A DNA stretch of 48,057 nt from Amoeboradix gromovi (GCA_018985225.1 JADGIF010000006.1:1-48057); one strand, 5' to 3'. Shown: positions 1 through 8,868, counted from the stretch's first letter. Numbers and translations: made by a program. Notes: generated from the letters alone by a model not told the origin.

Positions 1-45
1 CTGATGCGATAAAATTGCACCTAGTCGTAGATCTGCAAAGTGTTG
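1..45 (-). mobile_element. Short relic of Ty3/gypsy gag-pol
   Basis: Bases about 17-40 (GCACCTAGTCGTAGATCTGC and neighbours) closely match bases about 12347-12371 of the Ty3-like element further along, in the zinc-knuckle to protease junction. Orientation is the same (minus). Only a few dozen bases are inside the window, so the rest of this copy, if any, lies to the left. Confidence 0.5.
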
Positions 46-169
46 AATTGTGACAAAATACCAGTACCAATAAAAAGAAGTCCTATGATATTGAGTGTTG
101 TTTATTTTTTGTCTTTTTCACTTTCACGTCTAGCGGCTTAATTTCTAAAACACCTTTTTAATTTTTAAA

Positions 170-1294
170 ATGTTTAGTTGCTACATATGCCTTGAATCAT
201 TAAAGAATGCAGAGATGTGTGTAAAATGTACTAAGATGGCATGCTCAGATTGTTTGAAGAAGTGGAATCATCATCAGTGTCCTCATTGCAGACAACTCCT
301 GCAGTCTATTAAAGTTCCTTGGGTTGCTGACATTCAGTTAAGACTGAAAGATATGTGCCATCACAATGCACCTCTTAATTACTATTGCTGTACTTGCAAT
401 TGTTGTGCTTGTGCCGAGTGTGTTTTGCAGACTCATCGAAGCCATGTGATGGAGCGAGTTTCCACTAGATATGAGTTGGAAAAAGAGAATCTGGAAATGC
501 ACAAATCTCAGTTACTGCAGCTCTACAACATATATTCTGTATTTGTGGAAGAGCAGCTAAAAATTAAAAACGCGATTTCTTCGATTTCTGATTTATTGCT
601 ACAGTCTCCTCCTCAGCTTTTAAATAATGCACGCGATATCATTCAAGACATTCAAAGCACAATACTAGATGTCTCCACCGATCACGTTGTACCAAAAGAA
701 TCTTTTAACTTTAACTATTCAAATTCTGATGGCGAGCTATTATATTCCCCCACTTTTACCTCAATAACGGGCCTGGAATGGAGATTGAAAATATATCCAA
801 AAGGAAACACACAAGTTAGTGGAAAGTCTGTATCAATATTTCTTGAGCTAGTGAAGGACCCTTTTAACATCTCCAACTCTCGTCAGATCTCTTATTTTAT
901 AAAAATGAATCAGCATCAACGTCATTTTACTAGCGCATTTAGGGCTGGCGAATCCTGGGGGTATAACAAGTTTGCTAAAATTACAGAGTCAGGTGAACCA
1001 AATTTTCCGATAATAGTTCAAGTTGAGCTTTTTTACGCCAATATAATGGAGTACTGCAGAGACGCAACATTGAGATTGAAGAACAAGACGGTGGAATTTG
1101 AAGGAGTGAGAAAAAGTATTGAACATCATGTAGATAAGTCAGATTCAAATGTTGAGAGCTTGAATTCGTATGAATTAGGATTAGCGTATCAATACGAGGC
1201 AGAAGAAGAAAGTATAGAGCAAGACTACCCAATGTTCGACCTTACAGGACTGCTATTGGATCAAGTGTCAACTGAAAGTTTTGATGAAAATTAG
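170..1294 (+). CDS. TRIM37-like RING/B-box/coiled-coil/MATH protein
   Basis: A 374-residue protein with the domain order of animal TRIM37. A RING finger (CYIC..C..C..CSDC...CPHC) fills residues about 4-42, a B-box zinc finger (CHHNAPLNYYC...C..C...H) about 62-95, a helical coiled-coil stretch about 98-140, and a MATH domain about 180-290 with the segments GLEWRLKIYPKG and AGESWGYNKFAKI. TRIM37 is a ubiquitin E3 ligase that in animals restrains centrosomal protein assembly and acts on peroxisomal import. The acidic C-terminal tail is much shorter than in animals. The ATG follows an AT-rich leader and the ORF is continuous. A role at a centriole or spindle pole is inference from the family. Family call is strong, exact function is not. 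Confidence 0.82.
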   Translation: MFSCYICLESLKNAEMCVKCTKMACSDCLKKWNHHQCPHCRQLLQSIKVPWVADIQLRLKDMCHHNAPLNYYCCTCNCCACAECVLQTHRSHVMERVSTRYELEKENLEMHKSQLLQLYNIYSVFVEEQLKIKNAISSISDLLLQSPPQLLNNARDIIQDIQSTILDVSTDHVVPKESFNFNYSNSDGELLYSPTFTSITGLEWRLKIYPKGNTQVSGKSVSIFLELVKDPFNISNSRQISYFIKMNQHQRHFTSAFRAGESWGYNKFAKITESGEPNFPIIVQVELFYANIMEYCRDATLRLKNKTVEFEGVRKSIEHHVDKSDSNVESLNSYELGLAYQYEAEEESIEQDYPMFDLTGLLLDQVSTESFDEN

Positions 1295-1681
1295 GTTTAT
1301 TTCGTGGATTTCAATAAATTCGGTATTATATTCTGATAAATTTCAATTTCTTCAAATGGAATTGATTCTAGAATGTTTGAATTAGTATTGGAATGTTTTT
1401 GAGGCGATCTTGCTGACTGAGAACTATGCTGATACATTTGTGATACAAGGAAAATATAACACAGCAAACCTATAAAAATGAAAGACGACAGCCATTAGGT
1501 CAGCATATAAGTCAGTAAATATAAATGATGAATCACGCAAAGCATATCTTTCTTGAAGCTACAGATTGTGTATACTTTTCCATCTCTTTTTATACCCGTC
1601 ATGGTCACATGTATAGTGATACCATCACGGTTATTTCAATGTGGCTTAAGAGTAAAAATCTCCCAATTCAAGTGATTTAAC
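1295..1681. other. Intergenic stretch with a possible small antisense ORF
   Basis: On the minus strand a 46-codon ORF runs from 1437 to 1297 (MYQHSSQSARSPQ...). The same frame stays open upstream with a hydrophobic run (FIFIGLLCYIFLVS), so it could be the last exon of a small single-pass membrane protein that ends 3 bp from the TRIM37-like stop. I cannot find a convincing first exon. Nothing else is recognisable. Confidence 0.22.
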
Positions 1682-2497
1682 ATGCTGAGGTTGGATGCAC
1701 CGACAGTGCTGATCCTTATGCTTTTAGGAATGGACTATTTTATGTTTTTTTCAGGCCTGAGCAAGGCCTTTTTTGTATTCAAACGAAAAAGAAGCCACAT
1801 CTTCATGCTGATCGTTGGTGGAATGGTGGCAACGCTGGTCGAAGTGACAGCTAGCTATGCATGGCTATACCTTGACACAGGAAGCTACGAGGTGTTTCTG
1901 GGATTTATAACATGCGTTTCTTGGCATCTGATGCTGCAGATACCCTGCTGGATATACTGCTTAAGGATACAAAGCTTGGTGGGGTATGACTATAAAATGG
2001 TAAGATATGCACGAGCAGCACCATTTATACTTGGAGTTGCCCAGTTGCCGAGTGCAATATCCTTTGTGTTTGCCATGTTCGACTATTCGTTATGGCCTTT
2101 CTTTGTGATAACCTCTGCAGTAACAACGATTGTAGCATGCGGCGTGGAGATAACAATGTATTTTGTGCTGCTAAAAAGAGTGAATACAATGTTCCAGTAC
2201 AGGAGAACAGTTAAAAAACAGATGGCCATGGAGCTGACAATGAGCATGGTGTTATTGATCGCACTGGATGTTTCACTTGTGGTAGTAAAGCTCACAGGGA
2301 GCAGTCTGCGGCCACTCACGTTACCCTCGCCGGTGCCGCAGATGGACAACGCCCTTCGACCGTTTTCATATTTCTTGCGAATCAACATAGCGATAAGGTT
2401 TTTTGACGACCTGGTCGAAAAGGTGAACAATCGGCCAAAGACCACCGAGTCATACGCTCGATGGTTTAATAGTAGCAATAGCGAGGACAATAAATGA
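1682..2497 (+). CDS. Seven-helix integral membrane protein, family not recognised
   Basis: A 271-residue protein with about seven hydrophobic segments (roughly residues 7-30, 40-64, 70-95, 110-132, 137-165, 183-206, 225-245) and a polar tail ending in NSSNSEDNK. The layout resembles a GPCR-like or transporter-like seven-helix protein, but no diagnostic motif such as DRY or NPxxY is seen. It ends only 21 bp before the NDUFAF5 start on the same strand. Third codon positions are richer in G and C than in most other genes of the window. Plasma or internal membrane location is inference. Confidence 0.7.
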   Translation: MLRLDAPTVLILMLLGMDYFMFFSGLSKAFFVFKRKRSHIFMLIVGGMVATLVEVTASYAWLYLDTGSYEVFLGFITCVSWHLMLQIPCWIYCLRIQSLVGYDYKMVRYARAAPFILGVAQLPSAISFVFAMFDYSLWPFFVITSAVTTIVACGVEITMYFVLLKRVNTMFQYRRTVKKQMAMELTMSMVLLIALDVSLVVVKLTGSSLRPLTLPSPVPQMDNALRPFSYFLRINIAIRFFDDLVEKVNNRPKTTESYARWFNSSNSEDNK

Positions 2498-2518
2498 ATT
2501 GGTTTTACTCCGCTTTTC

Positions 2519-3358
2519 ATGGCCATTTTCAATAACTTGAAATTGCTGGCGCAGAAACAATACGCAGCAACGCACCCGAGCACGTTGCAAGCGCAGTACT
2601 TGTACAAGCATTCCGCAGCGCAGATTATAGAACGGCTGATGGACATAAAAAAGCCGTTTGCAACAATAACGGACTATCTTTCGGGACATGGCCATGTAAG
2701 CAGTCTACTAGATGAGGGTGCGGGGGTCGAACAGGTCCTTATGTACGAGCCTATCAAGGCTTATTACCCTCATCAGCTGGAAAGTACTGCAAATAGCCAG
2801 TTTGTAGAGACGCTGCCAATGAGTGAGTGCATTACGACAAACCTAAGGCTTCATTGGGAAAATGATCTGTTGGCACAGTTCAAGCTGCTCAACTCACATC
2901 TCACACCAAACGGGTGTCTCTTAGGATCCATTCTGGGTGGAGACACGTTATATCAGCTTCGAAGTAGCTTACAGCTAGCGGAGCAAGAGCGGCTAGGCGG
3001 CTTCAGTCCAAACCATACTTCACCAATGACTACCTTGAGGGACGTAGGATCCCTCCTTACAGAGTCCAGCTTTGTGCTGCCGACCGTGGACTACGAGGAG
3101 GTGACTGTTAACTACCCGTCTATATATGAGCTTCTCGTAGACCTGGAGCTTATGGGTGAGAGAAACGCTCTAAACGATTCAAAAGCGACGTTAAGAAAAG
3201 ATGTTCTGGTTGCTGCCGGTAGTATCTACACAGCCATGTATGGAAAAGAAACACCTGCAACGTTCCAGATCATATATTTTATTGGATGGAAGAGGGGCAC
3301 AGAGCAGATCCCCAAAAAAAAAGGTACACCAAAGACCAGGATCTCGGAGCTTCTTTGA
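2519..3358 (+). CDS. NDUFAF5: NDUFAF5-like complex I assembly methyltransferase-fold protein
   Basis: A 279-residue protein of the NDUFAF5 family, which hydroxylates an arginine of subunit NDUFS7 during assembly of mitochondrial complex I. The family pattern is seen: an N-terminal stretch IFNNLKLLAQKQYAA, a Rossmann-like core (LSGHGHVSSLL) with a degenerate SAM site, the conserved LHWENDLLAQFKLLNSHLTP segment, a GGDTLYQLRSSLQLAEQERLGG loop, and the C-terminal FQIIYFIGWK. The first ATG gives little presequence, so the mature form starts almost at once or an upstream exon is missing. Presence of this gene implies a working complex I. Together with the preceding gene it forms a GC-richer block. 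Confidence 0.88.
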   Translation: MAIFNNLKLLAQKQYAATHPSTLQAQYLYKHSAAQIIERLMDIKKPFATITDYLSGHGHVSSLLDEGAGVEQVLMYEPIKAYYPHQLESTANSQFVETLPMSECITTNLRLHWENDLLAQFKLLNSHLTPNGCLLGSILGGDTLYQLRSSLQLAEQERLGGFSPNHTSPMTTLRDVGSLLTESSFVLPTVDYEEVTVNYPSIYELLVDLELMGERNALNDSKATLRKDVLVAAGSIYTAMYGKETPATFQIIYFIGWKRGTEQIPKKKGTPKTRISELL

Positions 3359-3435
3359 AAAGACCCAGCAACAGGGTACTATGGGCCTAGTAAATAAATG
3401 GTTTGAGATATGCTTTTATTTTCACAAGGCCGTAG

Positions 3436-3941
3436 ATGGTGACCTATGCATTTGTTGGAGAGTGCCAGTGCGGTAAATCTACCTTCATCAGAAACTTTTT
3501 TGACAGTGAGAATGTTGAGTCCTATGCAACTGTTGGTATAGACTTTGGTAGAGTCAAGGAGAAGGACAGAGTAGTTGAATTTTGGGAAATCGCTGGACAC
3601 GAGTATAGCCAGTCTTTTAAGAGGATCGCAGAGCCATTCATTGCATCGCATTTGCACTCGATAGATGTGCTCTTTACTGTGTTCAACAGCAGCGACCCTG
3701 CCTCTCTTTCTGCAAGTCTGAAATACATAGAATGGCTTCAGATGCATCATTCAATCATCGGCAAGGTACTTCTTGTTGGTACTAAATCAGACCTGGGTAT
3801 CCATTCTGTGTACTCGGGGACTGACTGCATCTTTACAAACAAGAACCAAAAAATAAATATAATTCCTTGAACGAGTCTTTTCGATGCTACGAGTTTGATG
3901 GCAAGTGTAGAAAGAGTTTGAATCAAAGCTTGATAAAGTAG
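3436..3941 (+). CDS. Small Ras-superfamily GTPase (Rab-like), two exons
   Basis: Exons 3436-3796 and 3844-3941 give 152 residues. GTPase motifs: P-loop GECQCGKST near residue 8, a switch II WEIAGHE in place of WDxAGxE, and the base-binding VGTKSD near residue 117. Without splicing the ORF ends in an unrelated tail at 3870; removing 47 nt that start GTATCC and end ACAAG continues the reading in another frame to TAG at 3941. It resembles RABL3/RABL5-like atypical Rabs more than classical Rabs and has no C-terminal prenylation cysteines, so subfamily is open. It is convergent with the zuotin gene (30 bp between stops). Confidence 0.65.
3797..3843 (+). other. Candidate 47-nt spliceosomal intron in the GTPase gene
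   Basis: GT-AG boundaries; it contains CTGAC and ends ACAAACAAG. Among the GT sites at 3797, 3808 and 3810 only 3797 restores an open frame after joining to the AG at 3843. It is longer than the other introns of the window, so it is less certain. Confidence 0.5.
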
Positions 3942-3971
3942 AAATTTCTCAACGTGTTTTTGGATTGCGAT

Positions 3972-5480
3972 TTATTTTTTCTGGTTCAGTTTGGATTTTA
4001 ATTCAACAACTCTCTTTACCACTGATTTTTTGTCTTGCCCATCCACCATTTCTGCTATTTTTTCCCATCTATCTTTATCAGACTTGTCACTGTATTTCTT
4101 CATTGCTGCTTCCAGTTGTTTTTGTTGTTCTTTGGTCCATTCAGCAGTCATTTCTGCTTTACGGTCATAGTCAATTGTTGCCTCTGTTACATCTCCTGAT
4201 TTATCCACTTTAGTCTGCAAATCTTTGATCCCTTCATTGTCTCCATTTTTAATCAGCTTCATTTTTTCAATCACATCAGCTTTTGTTCTCAAGTGCAACG
4301 TTTTGCATTGCTTTTTAATTTCTTGTGCTATTTTGTCAAATCTATTCGTGGCGCCACCAGGAATCTTCTTTATAGCTTGAATTAGAGCTGCACTCTCCTC
4401 CTTGGTCCAATCTGGTAGTTTCTCAGGCTTGCTTGCAGGCTTAACCACTTGTTTAATAACCACTTTTTTAACAGGTGCTTGCGGTAGCTTACCACCATTT
4501 CTAGCCTTTGCCATAGCAATCTTACGATCTCTAATTTCGTTCTTTTTACGTTCCTTTTCAGCTAATTCTTTTTCCTTCAACTTTTGACATCTTGGGTCTA
4601 ATTGCATGCTCTTTTGAATGGTCTCACTGATCTCGACAGCAGCAATTTTACGATTCTTTTCCCATTCCTTTTGTAGCTCTTTCTGGCGATGTCTTCGTTC
4701 ATCCCTTCCACCAGAAGTATTTCTTAGTTCAATTATGGAATCTAAATCAAATGTTCTCCAACTGGTGTACTTCAGCCAAGAGCTGTAAAAAATACCAACT
4801 TTTTCTTCCTTTATGTCACTGAATGCAGGCATCTTCTTTTTGTCAGAAAAGTGGGCTAGCTGGTTAAAGTATTTGCTGAAAACTTTGTTAAACTTTTCCT
4901 CGTCGACTTGTTCACCATTCATGTACTCCTCAGGCAAAGGAGTATGAATAGCATAAAATGGGTCCATGGAATCATAAGATCTTCTAGTTTTAACATCGCT
5001 AAGCAGTTCATGAGCTAAAGTAATTGCTTTAAACATCTCATCTTTTATACCCAAGTGATGGCATTTATCAGGATGAAATCGTAAAATCATTTGCTTGTAG
5101 TGAGCCAACAGCTCATCATTAGTAGCATTGTATCGTTTTGGGCACTCCAACAGCGAATACAAATCCACCGTGGACAACGGTTCACCTCTTTCAATTTTCA
5201 TTGCTTCTTCAATTAAATGAGTGACATTCTCTTCGATTTTAGCACCCTGTTTTTCAACCTTAACAATGCTCTGGTAATATTCCTCGTCATATTCCTTGAT
5301 GGATTTATGCAAATCAGTTGGATCTAAAAAATAAAAAGTAATTGGATTCAAAATCATACTCCTCTGTCTTGGGTAGTCTGCAAAAATTAGTAAACTACAA
5401 TTCGGGGATAGTCCCCTGAGATAATGTCTCATAACTGTGACCCATTCATGCACTTTGCTAAAGCTTAGTGTTTTATGCAT
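3972..5480 (-). CDS. ZUO1: Zuotin/MPP11-type ribosome-associated J-protein
   Basis: A J-domain chaperone of the ribosome-associated complex that stimulates Hsp70 on nascent chains. Seen: a J domain with LRFHPDKCH (HPD about residues 136-138), the zuotin homology region (KVGIFYSSWLKYTSWRTF), a highly charged helical stretch with EKEREK-like repeats, and two C-terminal SANT/Myb-like domains (LPDWTKEESAALIQAIKK and AEWTKEQQKQLEAAMKKY). The two SANT domains are as in animal DNAJC2/MPP11 and unlike yeast Zuo1. The start is unsure: ATG at 5480 gives 502 residues, ATG at 5357 (MILNPITF) gives a start closer to the family; the ~40 residues between are not conserved as far as I can tell. Confidence 0.85.
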   Translation of the reverse strand: MHKTLSFSKVHEWVTVMRHYLRGLSPNCSLLIFADYPRQRSMILNPITFYFLDPTDLHKSIKEYDEEYYQSIVKVEKQGAKIEENVTHLIEEAMKIERGEPLSTVDLYSLLECPKRYNATNDELLAHYKQMILRFHPDKCHHLGIKDEMFKAITLAHELLSDVKTRRSYDSMDPFYAIHTPLPEEYMNGEQVDEEKFNKVFSKYFNQLAHFSDKKKMPAFSDIKEEKVGIFYSSWLKYTSWRTFDLDSIIELRNTSGGRDERRHRQKELQKEWEKNRKIAAVEISETIQKSMQLDPRCQKLKEKELAEKERKKNEIRDRKIAMAKARNGGKLPQAPVKKVVIKQVVKPASKPEKLPDWTKEESAALIQAIKKIPGGATNRFDKIAQEIKKQCKTLHLRTKADVIEKMKLIKNGDNEGIKDLQTKVDKSGDVTEATIDYDRKAEMTAEWTKEQQKQLEAAMKKYSDKSDKDRWEKIAEMVDGQDKKSVVKRVVELKSKLNQKK

Positions 5481-5490
5481 AACTGAATAA

Positions 5491-5715
5491 CTAAGCACGA
5501 TTTTTATATGCCGGCAGTTCCAAATAGACAGACACGATGTATTTTATATCTGTTTCTGAGGGATTTGAGTGCAAACGTGGCAAAGAATCGTGGATTTCAG
5601 GAAGAATGTTTATTAGGTTGAGAACAATCGGGTCTAATGCGGAAACATTCTCTTCTACTCCTCTGCTAAGCAGTGCTTCGTTCAACTTCTTGGAAAATCC
5701 GTAATAATCATGCAT
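5491..5715 (-). CDS. Hypothetical small protein or upstream exon
   Basis: A 74-codon ORF (MHDYYGFSKKLNEALLSRGV...) directly upstream of, and on the same strand as, zuotin. Its stop falls 11 bases before the ATG at 5480. It could be a separate small gene, or an exon that splices into the unexplained first part of the zuotin ORF. No family recognised. Further upstream on the same strand a GTAAGTATAC donor-like site follows an open stretch starting near 5964, which could be an earlier exon. Confidence 0.3.
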   Translation of the reverse strand: MHDYYGFSKKLNEALLSRGVEENVSALDPIVLNLINILPEIHDSLPRLHSNPSETDIKYIVSVYLELPAYKNRA

Positions 5716-5967
5716 TGAGTGTAAGCATTCATAGTGAACAACGTAACTGGTTGGTAATGCAAATGGACTGTCATGGCTTATCAGCTACTGTAGAGTGTAC
5801 AATTGCAAACTCGAAAACATTAGCTTTACAATACAAGCGACTCTAATGAAACCCAATGTGGAGACATGAAAAAACATAAATTTGAAGTGGAGAGCGAGCA
5901 CACGGCAACAATGGCGTATAACAGCATGTATACTTACTCGATCCAGTCTTAGGTGTGGAAGCATGAT
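5716..5967. other. Intergenic, no recognisable gene
   Basis: About 250 bp. A minus-strand open stretch (MLPHLRLDRV...) is interrupted by a donor-like GTAAGTATAC; it may be a first exon of the ORF at 5491-5715 but nothing supports this beyond the splice motif. Confidence 0.3.
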
Positions 5968-6125
5968 GCGGGATTGAATAAGAATACACATTAGATTACT
6001 AGTAAGTGCTTTATTACATTCAACTGACGTCTTCTCTCTTTACATTTGAATTTCAAATGTTTTTTGATTGCTTAATGAGACATTCTTGATATACATCTAG
6101 TTTTCCCATTCTTGCAACCGTTTCT
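5968..6125 (-). mobile_element. Fanzor family I relic, copy G (badly decayed)
   Basis: On the minus strand the order is the same as in better copies: a KFKCKERR-like stretch (compare KFKCKQRGK in copy D), a degenerate CNEAFTS-like segment, then the TTATTCAATCCCGC sequence that follows the ORF in other copies. The zinc ribbon and RuvC-III are lost by deletion. Confidence 0.6.
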
Positions 6126-6209
6126 CAAAGTCAACGATGGGTGTATACCATATTTACTTTTTATTTCTTTAGATCTGATATATTCAGGTTTGCGGTTTAG
6201 AAACACATA

Positions 6210-6685
6210 AGGGACATCAAATATAAAAACTGGACTAACTTTCTGTAACAGCTTGGAACATTATTTCAGTTTTATTAATTTATGGATTTAAGAGGCGAGT
6301 GGACATTGAGCTAGTTGCGGAGTTGACGAGTATAAAAGGAAAATAAATATTCTGTACAGCTTTTCTCTTACTCTATCATCCAATCTTTTTCAAATAAAAT
6401 ATCACTATTACACTTCAAAGAAATAGATAAGAGTAATGATGTTAGTATAGCATTAAATGAAATGAAGAAAGAGTACCGTCCAAGAAAATGCACCTTTTGC
6501 TTAGATGCTCAAAGACCTCATATATTTGAACGAGATTCAGGGTCTTCTACTTTTATTTTGAAAAGAGGAATACAATCAATGAAAGAAAATTGGTATAATA
6601 GAAGATCTTTTATCAATGATAGCATTTCCTCCGTATGGTGCACCTTTAAAAACGAGTTAGTCTGGTTTTATATTTGGTGTCCCAA
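6210..6685 (+). mobile_element. Fanzor family II element, copy 1 (non-autonomous, inverted ends)
   Basis: About 475 bp bounded by inverted repeats: left GGGACATCAAATATAAAAAC, right ending ATATTTGGTGTCCC. It is nearly identical in layout to 36770-37256. Inside is a core-promoter-like TATAAAAGG (6331-6339) followed by AATAAATATTCTGTACAGC, and then an ORF fragment (6462-6704) with RKCTFC and IFERDSGSSTFILKRG. I read this fragment as the last zinc ribbon half and RuvC-III of a Fanzor1-type protein. The middle of the gene is deleted, at the same place as in copy 2, so a deletion derivative rather than an autonomous element was multiplied. Confidence 0.65.
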
Positions 6686-6752
6686 ATCTAGCAGATTTAA
6701 TTAAAAATGTAAATAGGAATATTAATAAAAGGCTTACAGCTAATTTAAATAC

Positions 6753-8741
6753 TTATTTATTAAGCTGTTTAATCTCTTGATGTGCCATCTCATGTTTGTT
6801 GAGCTGGGGAAACAATATCGATATTATATCACTATAATAATCCACAGGTATCCCTACCATTCCCTCTCGTATGCCTTTCTCAATATCCATCCATTCAGCC
6901 ATGTTGTCTCGCGGGAATATTACATTCTTAACTAGTTGGCGTTTAGCACTTATGACTTTTTCCAACAATCCCCCAATCCTCAGCACCTTCCCGCTTAGTG
7001 TTAGTTCGCCTGTCGTCGCATAATCAACTGGTACACTCCTGTTCAGCACCAAAGATAAAATACTCGTGCACATAGTTATACCCGCACTTGGGCCATCTTT
7101 TGGAGTTCCTCCTTCCGGTACATGCAAATGTATTTTGTTCTTAAATATGTCATTTTCAGGGTACTGGCGCAGCACATGTTTGGCATATGTGTATGCTATA
7201 CTAGCTGATTCCTTCATTACCTGCTTTAAATGGCCTGTGATTTGCAATCCTCCGTTCTTGTGGCTGCTTGACATGGTTTCCATTATACTTTCAATGTATA
7301 AAGTACATCCACCTAAACTCGTCCACGCTAGCCCCATAACAACACCTGGCACCAGGTACTCGTATCTCTGTTCGTTGTATTTTGGAATACCAAGATATTT
7401 GGCCAACAAAGACTCGTCTATCGTTATCGACGGATACTCTAGCGGCAGTGTTAGTTTAGGAGGTGAGAGGGATGGAGGTACTACAATTGAGCTATTAATA
7501 GGCGCTGCAACAGGTGCTTCACTCTCTTCTTTAGTCAAGGTCACCTCCCTAATATACTCCTGTCCAATCTTCTCTAGAGACTTCCATAGCTGACGCACTC
7601 CCGCTTCTCTACAATATTCCTTGATCAGAAGCTCGATAGCACTGTCTGGCATTGTGATTTGTAGCCTGTATTGTTTATTAATTTTTGAAATTAACAAATC
7701 CTTTGTCATTTTTATTTTATCGTTTATAGTGTACCCTGATATCTCAATAATTGTACATCTGTCTAATAAAGGTGTTGGAATAGTATCCATGGTATTGGCT
7801 GTTGCAATAAACATGCAATGGCTTAAATCAATTGGAGCATCAATATAATGATCCATGAACTCAGAATGCTGTTCAGGGTCTAATGCTTCCAATAATACAC
7901 TACTAGTATTCATGTTACTGAAGTGCGATCCCAGTTTATCGATCTCATCTACCAAAATGACTGGGTCCATGCACTTGGATCTGATAAGGGAATTGACTAG
8001 TTTCCCGGGCATACTACCGATATAAGTACGCCTATGACCCTTCAATTCACTTGCGTCATGCAGTCCCCCTAAAGGAATGCGAAATAATGGGCGATTTAAC
8101 GCTTTGCTGATACTGGTCACTATGGATGTTATACCAGTACCAGGTGGTCCCACCAAAAGTAAAATATTGGGTTTGTTACTGGTATATTTTAGCAAAGAAG
8201 CATAATTTAGTATCTGCTTCTTGACAGTTGCTAAGCCATAATATGTATTCAATGAGGACTCAATTTTGTTCAGCTTAATAGGAGTTTGAGTGAAATTGGT
8301 AAAAGGAATAGACTTGAGAACAGACAAATATTGTTTGTTAAGGTGATATTCACTATGGTGAGCTTCCAACTGGTTTAGCTTGTTTTGTTCTTTTGCAATT
8401 ATATCACTTATGTGCTGCGGATATTTGTTATCAATTTGTGGAAGCTGGGCTATAGAAGTTGAAGGTTGAGCTAGTGATTTAGAATCATTGTTGCGTTCTA
8501 ATTGAGCAACATGGTTGATAATGAAGTCAAGCCCTTCCTTTTCATTTAGATACATTAATGAGTAAGTAGCAGAATCATTCTTTAAAAGATTGCCTATAAA
8601 AGTAAGGAATAGCTCATAGTTTGCAAAGCAGTTGGGATGACAAAACTGACCGATTAAATGACGATAAGGTGTATGAAATAAAGTGTTAAGAATATGAATA
8701 AAACTGCGATCGTTGTGCAGAGATGGAACAATTGCTGCCAT
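6753..8741 (-). CDS. Lon-family ATP-dependent serine protease with altered Walker A
   Basis: A 662-residue protein with Lon AAA+ and protease domains. AAA+: GPPGTGIT at residues 198-205, Walker B ILVDEID at 262-268, GHRRTYIGSMPGK between. Protease: catalytic Ser553 in PKDGPSAG and Lys595 in GGLLEKVISAKR, the expected 42-43 residue spacing. The N-terminal LAN domain is very short compared with usual Lon proteins (about 800-900 residues). Walker A lysine is replaced by isoleucine (codon ATA), which should cripple ATP binding. Ends in LNK, not a typical peroxisomal SKL; no clear mitochondrial presequence. Compartment therefore open. The ORF is otherwise intact and ends 68 bp from a family II element. 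Confidence 0.88.
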   Translation of the reverse strand: MAAIVPSLHNDRSFIHILNTLFHTPYRHLIGQFCHPNCFANYELFLTFIGNLLKNDSATYSLMYLNEKEGLDFIINHVAQLERNNDSKSLAQPSTSIAQLPQIDNKYPQHISDIIAKEQNKLNQLEAHHSEYHLNKQYLSVLKSIPFTNFTQTPIKLNKIESSLNTYYGLATVKKQILNYASLLKYTSNKPNILLLVGPPGTGITSIVTSISKALNRPLFRIPLGGLHDASELKGHRRTYIGSMPGKLVNSLIRSKCMDPVILVDEIDKLGSHFSNMNTSSVLLEALDPEQHSEFMDHYIDAPIDLSHCMFIATANTMDTIPTPLLDRCTIIEISGYTINDKIKMTKDLLISKINKQYRLQITMPDSAIELLIKEYCREAGVRQLWKSLEKIGQEYIREVTLTKEESEAPVAAPINSSIVVPPSLSPPKLTLPLEYPSITIDESLLAKYLGIPKYNEQRYEYLVPGVVMGLAWTSLGGCTLYIESIMETMSSSHKNGGLQITGHLKQVMKESASIAYTYAKHVLRQYPENDIFKNKIHLHVPEGGTPKDGPSAGITMCTSILSLVLNRSVPVDYATTGELTLSGKVLRIGGLLEKVISAKRQLVKNVIFPRDNMAEWMDIEKGIREGMVGIPVDYYSDIISILFPQLNKHEMAHQEIKQLNK

Positions 8742-8789
8742 ACTCTGCTCTTGAGTAGAATAGACTTATCTTGTCTTGTAGATACACTT

Positions 8790-8868
8790 TTATTCAGAAT
8801 CTTGTATGCCCATTGCCTTGACTATCCAGCCACCTTTGTTATTTGAAATAAGTGTACATTCTTGAATC
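8790..8868 (-). CDS. Possible 3' exon of an unidentified gene
   Basis: After a polypyrimidine-AG (TTTTCCAG) one minus-strand frame reads IQECTLISNNKGGWIVKAMG.. and ends with TAA just upstream of the Lon gene. It looks protein-like and may be the end of the gene at 8972-9613 after an unseen intron. Weakly supported. Confidence 0.18.

Noticed and set aside
5375-5392. GTTTACTAATTTTTGCAG on the minus strand, an intron-like 18-mer in the zuotin 5' part
   Set aside because: The donor is GTT and the branch-to-end distance is 9, unlike the 5-nt rule of the better supported introns; it lies in frame without a stop, so splicing is not required.
5482-5497. 16-nt GT-AG segment that would join the 74-codon ORF to the zuotin frame
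   Set aside because: It has no TAAY branch motif and the resulting protein shows no family match, so the join is arbitrary.
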